Shown: piece by piece, positions 42,951-52,567 of the stretch
Numbering within the stretch: position 1 is the stretch's first letter
Layout of the letters: each line of letters opens with the position of its first letter
NCBI GenBank assembly: GCA_033557465.1
Contig: CM066033.1
Coordinates: forward strand, 236,036,109-236,100,108
Direction: 5' to 3'
From: Ichthyophis bannanicus
Lineage: Eukaryota > Chordata > Amphibia > Gymnophiona > Ichthyophiidae
DNA: 64,000 bases
Position numbers and translations under genes: made by a program
The notes under the pieces: generated by a model
The model's database searches: none
Told to the model about the DNA's origin: nothing
What the model saw: only the letters and a program-made list of their open reading frames with translations

Positions 42951-43107
42951 CGTAGGTTTCGGTCTGCTCATTTGGTGCCCTTTCAGAGGGGAAACATCCT
43001 CTCGAGGGGTCAGAGTTTCTGGGGGTTTCGAGGGCAGGTAGGAGATTTGGTGCCTCTTCCTCTGCCCCGGGACCTAGGAAGCCACAATGAAGCGAGGAGG
43101 ACCCAGG
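42951..43107 (+). pseudogene. gag: DIRS F gag C-terminal remnant
   Basis: Only the end of gag remains (PFQRGNILSRGQSFWGFRGQ-like, about 42978-43040), equivalent to the Arg/Gly-rich tail of E, followed by the CACAATGAAGCGAGG junction to pol near 43083. The leader joins straight to this tail, so about 1.2 kb of gag is deleted. Confidence 0.65.
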
Positions 43108-44924
43108 GATGGGTTCTGCCAGTGGGGCGGGGGGCATCTGCAGTGGTTCTTCTCCACCTGGGCCCGGGTCACTTCCAATCAATGGTTTCTGGAGGTTGTT
43201 TGAGAAGTGTACGCCCTCGAACTTGCAAAACCAATCCCCCCATCGTTCGTTCAGTCTCCTTGCCAGGGCTCCAGCCAAGGCTGCAGCAGTGATGGAAACT
43301 TTGTCGTGGCTTCTGCTCCTGGGAGCAGTCGTGCTGGTCCCCGAAAACTAGTGTGGCTGCGGTTGGTACTCCATCTATTTTGTGGTACCCAAAAAGGAGG
43401 GGGGGGTTTTCACCCAATCCTCTACTTCAAGCGAGTCAGTTGTTGCCTCCGGGTACCTCATTTTCGTATGGAAACTCTGATATTGGTGATAGTGGTGGTA
43501 CGGCAGGGAGAGTTTATAATGTCTGTCGACCTCACAGAGGCGTACCTCCATATTCCCGTCCACGTCTCTCATCAGCAGTTTCTGTGTTTTTTGGTACCAA
43601 TGGGACTCTTCCAGTTTCAAGCATTGCCGTTCGGACTAGCGACAATTCCTCGTAATTTTACCAGTCATGGTCGTAGTGGCCACGGCTTTCTGCAAGGAAG
43701 GGATTCTTGTCCACCCGTACCTCGACAACTGGTTGATCCGGGCCAAGTTCAAGGAGGAGAGTATAAAGACGACAAGAGTGGTCAATCTCCTGAGCAGTCT
43801 AGGGTGGGTGATCAATCTGGCCAAGAGCAGGTTGGTTCCCTCTCAGGGGAAAGGTTCTACACCAGCAGGGGCAAAGTGTTCTTGCCGGGTTCTAGTGCGT
43901 CAATTCGTAGCCATGAGGGAGCCCTCTGCTTGGCATTATCTACAGGTATTGGGGACCCTGGCGGCGACCATTGAGCTCGTACCCTGGGTGAGGGCCCACA
44001 TGAGGCCATTGCAGCTGTACCTTCTCAGTTGCTGGTCTCATCAGCATCATCCCTTGTCCAGGAAGCTCACCTGTCCCTCAGTGACCAGAAGAGCACTCAA
44101 GTGGTGACTCCAACCAGGGAATCTGGAGCAGGGCATGCCCCTCAAGTCCCCTCAGTGGATTCAGTTGACAACGGATGCCAGTTTGGCCAGTTGGGAGGGC
44201 TCACTGCGAGGGGCACTTTGCTCAGGGTTGCTGGAGTGCGCTGGAAGCCAAATTGTCAATAAACAGGATGAAGATGCAAGCGCTGGCGCTCGGAGCATTT
44301 GAGCACTGGGTCCACGGAAAGGCAGTCTGGGTGTTCTTGGACAAAGTGACCACGGTGGCTTTTATCAACCGTCAGGGTGGCATGGGCAGTTTTTCCTTGG
44401 AGGAGGAGGCAGAGAGTCTGCTGGATTGGGCTGAAGCCCACCTTCATGCCTTGTCAGCAGTGCATGTGGCAGGGGTAGAAAACATCACGGCGGACTACCT
44501 GAGACGAGTCAAGGTGGACCACAGTGAATGGGAGCTCTGTCAGGAGGTGTTCGAGCACATGGTGAACCGATGGGGCCCTCCCATCATGGACCTCATGGCA
44601 AGTGGGGGTCAGCCAAAACATTTTGCTTCTTCAGCAGGAGAAGGGAAAGGATGTTGGAGGGCCTGGATGCTCTGGTTCAGAGGTGGCTTACGGAGAGGTT
44701 TCTGTATGTATTTCCTCCATGGGCTCTCATAGGCAGGGTCCTCCAGCGCAGAGAGGCCCATCGAGGGTTGACTGTTCTGATAGCCCCAGACTGGCCAAGG
44801 CAGCTGTGGTATGCCGACCTCATGCGGCTGCTGGCCGATTGCCCTTTGGAGGCTTCCGGTGAGAGAGGATCTCCTAAATCAAGGCCCAGTTTGGATGCTG
44901 CAGGTGGATTGTTTCTTGCTTACG
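43108..44924 (+). pseudogene. pol: DIRS F pol: RT, RNase H, methyltransferase-like
   Basis: RT blocks EFIMSVDLTEAYLHIPV near 43512 and ALPFGLATIP near 43623. The active-site box reads YLDNW at 43718-43732, with the second Asp changed to Asn, which should inactivate it. RNase H: TTDASLASWEGS-like near 44169 and a degraded FLDKVTTVAFINRQGG near 44335, then LHALSAVHVAGVENITADYL near 44443. Methyltransferase-like block: PPIMDLMA near 44578, LEGLDALVQRW near 44655, then LYVFPPWALIGRVLQ near 44703 and VLIAPDWPRQLWYADLM near 44774. Cut at 44924 by the insertion. Confidence 0.8.
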
Positions 44925-46139
44925 AGTAGAAGCAATGGACAACCCAGTTGCTTAATACTAATTTCAAATAGCTTTTTTGAAGATCCCCGACACGTTTCGG
45001 CTTGCGCCTTTCTCAAGGGGAGAGTAGCTTACAAAAAAGAAGAAATAAATATAAATCAATTAAATACATACATAAACATCACTTTGAAAAGGCCACCGGG
45101 TCACATTTATATAACAAATTAATTTAAAATAAATTTAATTTAAAACCAAAGGTTAAAACATAATAGCAAGTGAAAAATGTATAATAAAATACACATATTA
45201 ATATAATAAAATAAAACCATGAATTAAAATTAAAAAACATAATTAAACATAATTAAAAAACATAATTAAAAAACATAGAAAACAGACGCAGGGCAGAGAA
45301 ACCATGGTCAATAAATACTCACTAAAACGAGAACAAAAACTACTCACTGAATTGTGCACCGAAGTGCCGTTGGAATTTGAGGGACACTAGGGTCCTTACT
45401 GTGCCACTATATAAGTACAAAGAAAAGCAGACAGTTATTGAAACGTGAAGCCTAAAAAAACAGGATACCAGGTAACTGAAAAAGTTAATTCAGTGAGTAA
45501 AAAACTCATACAGAATAAACTCTTTTAAACATGATTATATAAAACAAAAAACAACTTCATTTGAAAAGAATTAAAACATGCCTCAAATGTCAGTTGAATT
45601 GGAGTTTCAGAACGACATTATTAAGCACTTGTTTTGCTGTGCATGCAGGATGGGCTTGATACAAAACCATTCATGCCGTGAGTAACTAACTAAGCTTGTA
45701 TAAGAAATATGTGTAAAAAATTAGAAGGACCTACTCACTGAAGCAGGCACCTAAGTGCCGAGACACTGTGCTTTGCGATGAAATATGTTGTGACTCTATA
45801 TAGTAAATATAAAGCACGTTAGATTGTAAAACGGTAGAGCTCAAATGAATTTACTAAAAAACGAATCGTCGTAATTACCTGTTAAGAACTGCACAGACTT
45901 CTAAATGTCACACTACTGGTTAGACGAAAAATCCTGGCAGGGTAACACAAATTGCGTTCTTCCGAATCGGATCAGAATACTTTTCTAAAACACTATTTTA
46001 AGAACGCTGACTTTTGCGCCAAAAGGGGCGTGGCTATCTGTGTCCAATCACCAGAGGGGTATTGAGAAGATTGACAAGAAGTTAAATTAAACTAAAGGAA
46101 GCAGTGATGCCATTTATGAAGCCATTATGTAATAAAATG
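44925..46139 (-). repeat. left arm of the 3-kb palindrome
   Basis: Reverse complement of 46752-47925, slightly longer because an AATTAAAAAACAT-type short repeat near 45238-45280 is expanded on this side. Confidence 0.85.
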
Positions 46140-46751
46140 GTATTTAAAGATAAACATAAAATCTTGATAAGAAAACTGACGGCTCTTCATCCTATACGGG
46201 AACAGTGTTATAAAAAAGGGGGGTATAATGTCCTTAAACAAAGGGGGGGATTACCCAAATAACGGAGCTACTCGAGGAAATGACGGCTCCAAAAACGAGG
46301 TTAAAATGCATGTAATGAAACATGCATCAAATTCTAAACATAAACTACTATTAAATCCTTTTGACGTGTGCCTTATAAAAAACTCTACATTAAAATTGGT
46401 TAAGATCATTGTATTAAAAAAACCATATCAAATAAAATGTAAGAAACTGCTAAAAAATAAAACACAAAAACCGCAATTATATCGAGGATATTTAACATAA
46501 ATAAAAAACTTTGATAAATGGAAACCGCGTGCGTGTAGAAAGTGACTACATGAAATGAATAGTGTGAAAAGTTACTTTTGATGTTGCGTGGCTCCATGAA
46601 GTAAACAACACCTGGATTGAAAAAACTTTTTATAAACCAAATAATTGAATTGTTTGTAAGACAGACTCCGGAGAGATTTAAGTAGACTGAACCATGAATT
46701 ATGGAACAGTACTTCACATTTAATCATGAAATCTAAGTGTTTGTCATTATC
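46140..46751. other. single-copy centre of the 3-kb palindrome
   Basis: AT-rich, about 610 bp. The two weak ORFs (46228-46500 plus, 46406-46717 minus) have no motif I recognise. May be the body of one of the two joined copies. Confidence 0.45.
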
Positions 46752-47925
46752 TATTTTATTAAATAATAGCTTCATAAATGGCATCACTGCTTCCTTTAGT
46801 TTAATTTAACTTCTTGTCAATCTTCTCAATACCCCTCCGGTGATTGGACACAGATAGCCACGCCCCTTTTGGCGCGAAAGTCAGCGTTCTTAAAATAGTG
46901 TTAGAAAAGTATTCTGATCCGATTCGGAAGAACGCAATTTGTGTTACCCTGCCAGGATTTTTCGTCTAACCAAGTAGTGTGACATTTAGAAGTCTGTGCA
47001 GTTCTTAACAGGTAATTACTACGATTCGTTTTTTAGTAAATTCATTTGAGCTCTACCGTTTTACAATCTAACGTGCTTTATATTTACTATATAGAGTCAC
47101 AACATATTTCATCGCAAAGCACAGTGTCTCGGCACTTAGGTCCTGCTTCAGTGAGTAGGTCCTTCTAATTTTTTACACATATTTCTTATACAAGCTTAGT
47201 TAGTTACTCACGGCATGAATGGTTTTGTATCAAGCCCATCCTGCATGCACAGCAAAACAAGTGCTTAATAATGTCATTCTGAAACTCCAATTCAACTGAC
47301 ATTTGAGGCATGTTTTAATTCTTTTCAGATGAAGTTGTTTTTTGTTTTATATAATCATGTTTAAAAGAGTTTATTCTGTGTGAGTTTTTTACTCACTGAA
47401 TTAACTTTTTCAGTTACCTGGTATCCTGTTTTTTTAGGCTTCACGTTTCAATAACTGTCTGCTTTTCTTTGTACTTATAGTGGCACAGTAAGGACCCTAG
47501 TGTCCCTCAAATTCCAACGGCACTTCGGTGCACAATTCAGTGAGTAGTTTTTGTTCTCGTTTTAGTGAGTATTTATTGACCATGGTTTCTCTACCCTGCG
47601 TCTGTTTTCTATGTGTTTTAATTTTAATTTTAATTCATGGTTTTATTTTATTATATTATGTGTATTTTATTATACATTTTTCACTTGTTATTATGTTTTA
47701 ACCTTTGGTTTTAAATTAAATTTATTTTAAATTAATTTGTGTTATAAATGTGACCCGGTGGCCTTTTCAAAGTGATGTTTATGTATGTATTTGATTTATA
47801 TTTATTTCTTCTTTTTTGTAAGCTACTCTCCCCTTGAGAAAGGCGCAAGCCGAAACGCGTCGGGGATCTTCAATAAAGCTATTTGAAATTAGTATTAAGC
47901 AACTGGGTTGTCCATTGCTTCTACT
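46752..47925 (+). repeat. right arm of the 3-kb palindrome
   Basis: Mirror of 44925-46139; the first mismatches at the centre are near 46139/46752. Confidence 0.85.
47829..47868 (+). ncRNA. hammerhead-like motif in right arm
   Basis: CCCC and GGGG could pair as stem I. AGGC…GCC around GCAA forms a short stem II. GAAA is followed by a palindromic CGCG and then TC. This layout resembles the minimal hammerhead ribozymes of Penelope-like terminal repeats. The expected CTGANGA core is degenerate here (TTGAGAA), so activity is doubtful. A mirrored copy is at 44983-45020 (minus) with one extra C-to-T change. Confidence 0.45.
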
Positions 47926-47995
47926 CCTTGTGTACTCTACTGGTTCCTGCAGGAGCCCTGCTCTCCTTTGTGCTGTCCGTTGTTTCTTGCTTACG

Positions 47996-49015
47996 TCATG
48001 ACTCTTGAAAGGGCAAGGCTGTGAAAGTGAGGGTATTCCGGTGCGGTGATTGCGACCTTACGGAATTCTCGTAAGCGTTTCACCTGCCTCTCCTATGTGA
48101 GAGTCTGGCACATCTTTGAAGGCTGGTGTGTGGATTGTGAGAAAAGGCCTATGGCAGTTAACATTTCCGGAGGTCCTAGACTTCTTACAGGCAGACTTCG
48201 AGAGAGGCCTGGCTGCCAGCTCTTTGTGGGTGCAACTGGCAGCGATTTCCTGTTATCAGGGCAAGATCTAAGGTAAGTCGTTAGATGAGCATCCAGACGT
48301 AGGGCAGTTCCTGAGAGCAGTGAAGCGCCTGTGGCCCCAGCAAAGGTCGTCAGTACCTCCTGGGACCTCAGTTTCGTGCTGGATGCGAAGCTCTAGCTCG
48401 GGAGCCCTACGAGTTGGTAGAGCAGGCCTCTCTGAATGACATGACCCTCAAAACAATATTTCTGGTTGCTATCTGTTCAGCTAAACGTATTTTGGAACTT
48501 CAGGCTCTTTTGTGTCGATCTCCGTTTCTCACCACCTTCAAGGAGGTGGTGGTCTTGCGGACAGTGCCTTCTTTTTCACCCATAGTGTTTTCACCTTTTC
48601 ATGTGAATCAGCTGGTGTCTCTCCCATCCTTCTCGGAGGTCGGGGAGGGGTCTGTGGATGCCCAGCTGTGCTGTCTGGACGTTCGCAAGGTGCGGAAGCG
48701 TTGTCTTGAGAGAACAGAGGTGTTTTGCAGATCGGACTGGTTGTTTTGTCTTGTTTGGGGGATCACGTAAAGGGGAGGCGGCTGCCAGGGCTTCCATTTC
48801 CAGGTGGATTAGGGAGGCCATTGATTCGGTGTACATCCTGAAAGGAAGGTCTGTTCTGGTGGTTTTCCGGGCACACACTACGTGAGCCCAGGTAGCCTCG
48901 TGGGTGGCGTTCAGTCTGGTACCACTGCTGGATATCTGTAAGGCGGCTATGTGGACCTCCTTGCATACTTTCGCCAAACACTCGTTTGAATGTTCAGGCA
49001 GCAGGGGATGTCTGG
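47996..49015 (+). pseudogene. DIRS F tyrosine recombinase, broken
   Basis: Resumes after the insertion. FTCLSYVRVWHIFEGWC near 48077-48130; the catalytic half from about 48414: DMTLKTIFLVAICSAKRILE (first Arg in AKR, about 48480-48495), then VPSF and FHVNQLVSLP near 48567-48625, and ISRWIREAIDSVYILKGRS near 48799. The H-x-x-R box near 48874-48888 reads HTT-stop, so the second catalytic Arg codon has become TGA. The Tyr box is damaged (KHSFEC near 48977 instead of KHYRLDV). Confidence 0.8.
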
Positions 49016-49079
49016 TTTGGGGGAGCGGTTCTTCGGGCTGGTCTCACGGGCTCCTCCCATGCTTGAATTGCTCTGTTAC

Positions 49080-49190
49080 ATCTCAGAGGAAAGAGACTGG
49101 ACTGGAGGGACGCTTAGGAAAGAGTAATTAGACCTTACCTGCTAATTAGCATTCCTGAAGGAACTCCAGTCCAGTCCCTGGTCCCGCCCA
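49080..49190 (+). repeat. internal complementary region of DIRS F
   Basis: GAGACTGGACTGGAGGGACG, then the complement of the two ends (CTTAGGAAAGAGTAATTAGA and CCTTACCTGCTAATTAGC), then CTCCAGTCCAGTCCC. The AAAGAG/CTCTTT step agrees with the right edge at 49672-49679. Confidence 0.82.
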
Positions 49191-49509
49191 TAATGTCTGC
49201 TTCGATGTGGCTGAGGTGTCGCCGGCCCGAAGGTTTAGCATGCAGGTGCGGAGTAAAGTTTAAGGAGGCTCAGCGCCAAATGAGTTGAGGTGGTGCAGCA
49301 GAATGGACAAGCTGGTGGGCGCCCTTGGACCTGGGCGTTCCAGGGCGAGTTGCTTATCAGGTAAGCCGCCTCCCCTTGGGGGAGGGGGGGTGGGGAATCC
49401 CTTCCGGGGTAGGGGGAGTTAATAAGTTGGCATTTTCGGTTAGCTGTAGTTATAGTTGTTTTGGTAGTCTACTTAATTGTCTCTCCGTTAAGTCTGCTTT
49501 GTCAATAGG
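49191..49509 (+). other. DIRS F 3' UTR, G-rich
   Basis: Non-coding; G-rich clusters between about 49376 and 49428 at the same place as the poly-G of A and G. Confidence 0.6.
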
Positions 49510-49679
49510 ATACTGGAGCTGGTGGGAGGTGCCAGTAGTATTTATATCCCAGAGTTACCAAGAAGATGATGTGCTCAGTCTCCAAGCTGCTGAAAGGGGA
49601 GCACAACCCAGAGGAAAGGGACTAGACTGGAGTTCCTTCAGGAACGCTAATTAGCAGGTAAGGTCTAATTACTCTTTCC
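49510..49679 (-). repeat. right ITR of DIRS F
   Basis: GGATACTGGAGCTGGTGGGA through GGGACTAGACTGGAG and the TTAGCAGGTAAGGTCTAATT terminus. Confidence 0.87.
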
Positions 49680-50217
49680 ATCCATATGTGGATGAGTGGC
49701 TAATTTGGTTAGACTCCCTGGAAAAGTCCAGAGAGGATGTAGCCCTGATTCAGTGGCTAGAATGACTGTCTGGGATGATTGTTAAAGTATGCTAAGAGCA
49801 GCCTAAATTCCTCCCAGAATTTGGAGGATTTTGGAGCTTGTTCAACACTCTCCTGGGTCGGGTCTTCCTCAACCCAGAGAGGTCAATCAAACTGCATAAA
49901 TGGCTTGGTGATTTTTGTGTGTGTGTGGCCTGCTCCTCGGGCCTAGAACTACCTTCCCCAGTATCTAGGGTCTATGGCATCAACCTTGGAACTGGTAATG
50001 CAAATGGACCCTCTGCAGAAGCATCTGGCATCTGCTATTTCTCTGGTCTCCCGTCCTCAGCTGTTCGATCAGACTCTTCCTCTCTCCAAGAGATCAAGGA
50101 TTAGTTAGTGTGGTGGTTGTCTTACTAGCTGACAAGTGGGATGTCTCTGGAAGCAGCAGATTGGAGGAGTGATCACCACAAATGCTAGCCTGACTGCTTA
50201 GGGGGCTCACTGCTTAG
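49680..50217 (+). pseudogene. old DIRS copy O, piece 2: RT C-terminal part to RNase H start
   Basis: Continues piece 1 directly: HPYVDEWLIWLDSLEKS at 49679-49728 with YVDEW in place of YLDDW, then NTLLGRVFLNPERSIKL near 49842-49890 (cf. FDTRIGKVFLTAQR of E). RNase H begins near 50178 with ITTNASLTA-stop-GAHCLG. Element G starts immediately after. Confidence 0.75.
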
Positions 50218-50221
50218 GTGA

Positions 50222-50370
50222 GATGTTCCTCCAGTCAAGTCCTGAACCTCTGGGGTTTAGCACCTCCTCCCGCAGCTTTGGAGACTGAGCATGTCACTCT
50301 TTTGGTGACCCTTGGCATAAATAGGCTAGGATCCGTCTTCCCATTCCAGTAAGCTCAGTCTCCTTAGTAG
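50222..50370 (+). repeat. left ITR of DIRS G
   Basis: TCCTCCAGTCAAGTCCTGAA through CATTCCAGTAAGCTCAGTCT; pairs with the right ITR in reverse complement. Confidence 0.83.
50315..50322 (+). promoter_or_regulatory. TATA-like box in left ITR of G
   Basis: GCATAAATAGG at the position equivalent to the TATA boxes of A and F. Confidence 0.35.
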
Positions 50371-51082
50371 CTGGAGGAGTATTGACCCTATGAGGTTCAG
50401 GACTCATTTGAGAAATGACTAAAGAGATTAGGTATTTAATTGGATTTAATTGGCTTTAATTGTTAATTGATTGATTTTTTTAACAAAAGTAGAGTAAAGC
50501 TTGCCCTGGAGTCTTAGGCTGCAGGGGCTGTCTCACTCTCCCTCCCTTCCCTGATTACCTGAAGGTAGAGGAGTAGTACGGGCCTGTCAGACACAGCTTC
50601 CAACTCCCAAATCCACCACGTGGGTGAGGAGTCGGGTAGCGGAGCACACCGAGAGTGTCAGCGGTGGACGGCAGCCGGGGATTGCGTCGGCGATTCAGGC
50701 ACCGCTCTCCTACCCTCCCGACACTGAAGCCGCTTGTAGGCTGAGCGCGGTTGAGGCGGGCGAAGCCGTTGGTAGATGCCGGTGAGTAAAAGCAGACAGG
50801 CTGAGGAGACAAATGCCACGCGGGCGGCTGAGAGCGGACTGGAAGCGGGCAGACACGCGCGCCTGTTTTGGGGCCTGTTAGGCCTGAGCCGCATGTAGAA
50901 AAAGCACGGGAGGAGAGTCGGCAGCCTCGCTTCTGTCATGGTCACCGGTTTTAAGATCCGGGTGGGGGATCTCTGTACGGGGGAAGAGATTTTTGGGGGG
51001 GGTGTCCCCTTGTGAGTTGGATTAATTAAAAAAAAAAAAAGTAATTGAATTCTGGAGAATAGGGAGAGTAATTTGCTCAGAC
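50371..51082 (+). other. DIRS G leader
   Basis: Non-coding leader, AT-rich then CpG-rich (about 50630-50900), ending just before the gag ATG. Confidence 0.55.
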
Positions 51083-52567
51083 ATGCCCTTGAAGCCCATT
51101 TGTTTTCTCTGTGGGGCTAAGAAGGGATCAGTCTCTGAGGCCGGCTTGTGTAAGGGATGTCTCAAGGAGGCGTCCTCCACGGAGTTGGATAAGGAGGAGA
51201 GGGTTGAGGGCCCAAGGGGGTCTTCCCCAAGCTTGCCTGCTCCACTCTCCCCTTCAGTTCCTCCAATGGAGCCAGTGGTAGAACCGTCTATGGCCTCAGA
51301 TAGTTCCGCTGCTCCGGCCTTAGTCCAGGGGGGATTAGTGGCAATATTCTCCCAGGAATTCGTGGACCTCCTACAGTAAGCCCTGGGAGGGTGGGGGGTG
51401 AATATGGCAGCAGGAGCAGGGGCGAAAGAGCGGGAGAAACGCCCAGGGCCTCAGATGGACGCAGGGGCGGATAGCGTCCCAGTTAAGAAGCCGAGACTCC
51501 TGATTGAGAAGGAGCAATAACTGGAGCCAGAGGAGCAGTCGGAGTCTTTGGAAGAGATAGAAGTAGAAGAGGATTTAGAGGACGGTGAGCTCATGGAGCA
51601 GGAGGACCAGGCAAGAGTAGTTAGGGTGTTCCGGCAAGAGGAGTTGCTGGCCCTTATCTCGGAAACGCTAAAGGTGCTTAACATGCCGGCTACAGGCCAA
51701 GGGGAGGATGCTACCCTGGAAGACCCGTTGTTGCAGGCAGTGTGCAAATCCAAGAGGGTTTTCCCCTTACATAGGGTGTTTAGAGAGGTGATTCAGGAAG
51801 AATGGGACATGCCTGAGTCAGGGATGAAGGGGTCGAGAGAGATGGCTCGCTTTTATCCTTTTGGTGGACCAGGATAAGGAGCTTTTTAAGTCCCCTAAAG
51901 TGGATGTGGCGGTGGCGGCCGTGACCAAGAAGACGACCATACCTGTAGAGGGTAGTGCAGCCCTTAAAGATGCACAGGATAGGCGTTTGGACACCTTGTT
52001 GAAGTAGGTGTTTGATGTCAGTGCCCTTGCCATGCAGGCTTCTATTTGTGGCGCATGGGTGGCCAGGGCCTGTATGCGATGGTCACAAAGGATTAGGGGA
52101 GCTCAGGTTAACGACACAGCTGAGGAAGCAGCCCGGTTGGAGACAGGAGCGGCTTATTTAGCAGACGTCCAGTATGATTTTATTCAAAGTCTGGCTAGAA
52201 GTATGGCATCGGTGGTAGCGGCTCGAAGGTGTTTGTGGCTTCATAATTGGGTGGCAGATGGTTCCTCTAGGCGAGGTTGAGTAAGCTTCCCTTTCGAGGC
52301 AAACTTCTGTTTGGAGGAGAATTTAGATAAGTTAAGGATCTCGGAGAGTCTAAGGGCAGAAGGTTGCCAGAGGATAAGCAGAAGCCGGGATGTACACTAG
52401 GGACGGCGAAGAATCAGCTGAGGGATTTTCGCCATTTTTGCCCACAGAGGTTTGGTCAGTTTCAGCGGGGGCGGGCGGTTTTCTGGTCCCAGACGTTTCG
52501 GGGGTTCAGAGGAGTGGGGACAGGTTTTGGAGCTTCCTCGTCCTCGACCTTCAAGAAGTCTCAATGA
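51083..52567 (+). pseudogene. gag: DIRS G gag, broken
   Basis: ATG at 51083 with the four-cysteine module CFLC…CKGC (residues ~7-26), then a Pro/Ser-rich linker. A TAA near 51378 interrupts at LLQ. The core resumes in another frame: acidic EEIEVEEDLEDGELMEQED, RVVRVFRQEELLALISETLK near 51616-51675, LEDPLLQAVCKSKRVFPLHR near 51716-51775. A frameshift near 51860 is followed by KSPKVDVAVAAVTKKTTIPV near 51890, then CGAWVARACMRW near 52046 and a Gly-rich tail to about 52565 (CAATGAAGTGAGG junction). Confidence 0.8.

Larger units (their letters stand above)
44925..47979. mobile_element. 3-kb inverted-dimer insertion with 16-bp target duplication
   Basis: TTGTTTCTTGCTTACG lies at 44909-44924 and 47980-47995. 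Two arms of about 1.2 kb (44925-46139 and 46752-47925) are reverse complements with few differences, around a ~610-bp single-copy centre. The right end extends 54 bp past the arm. Each arm carries, at its outer end, a hammerhead-like motif (GCCGAAACGCGTCGGGG, near 47849-47865 and mirrored near 44983-45020) followed by CAATAAAGC. Probably two 3' portions of a Penelope-like element in opposite orientation. No long ORF is present. Confidence 0.85.
42214..49679 (+). mobile_element. DIRS-like retrotransposon copy F (with nested inverted-dimer insertion)
   Basis: Paired ITRs at 42214-42360 and 49510-49679. Most of gag is deleted; pol and recombinase are recognisable but broken. A 3055-bp palindromic insertion sits at 44925-47979. 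Without it the element is about 4.4 kb. It inserted into the RT gene of old copy O, with no target duplication beyond a shared TTCC-like end. Confidence 0.88.
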
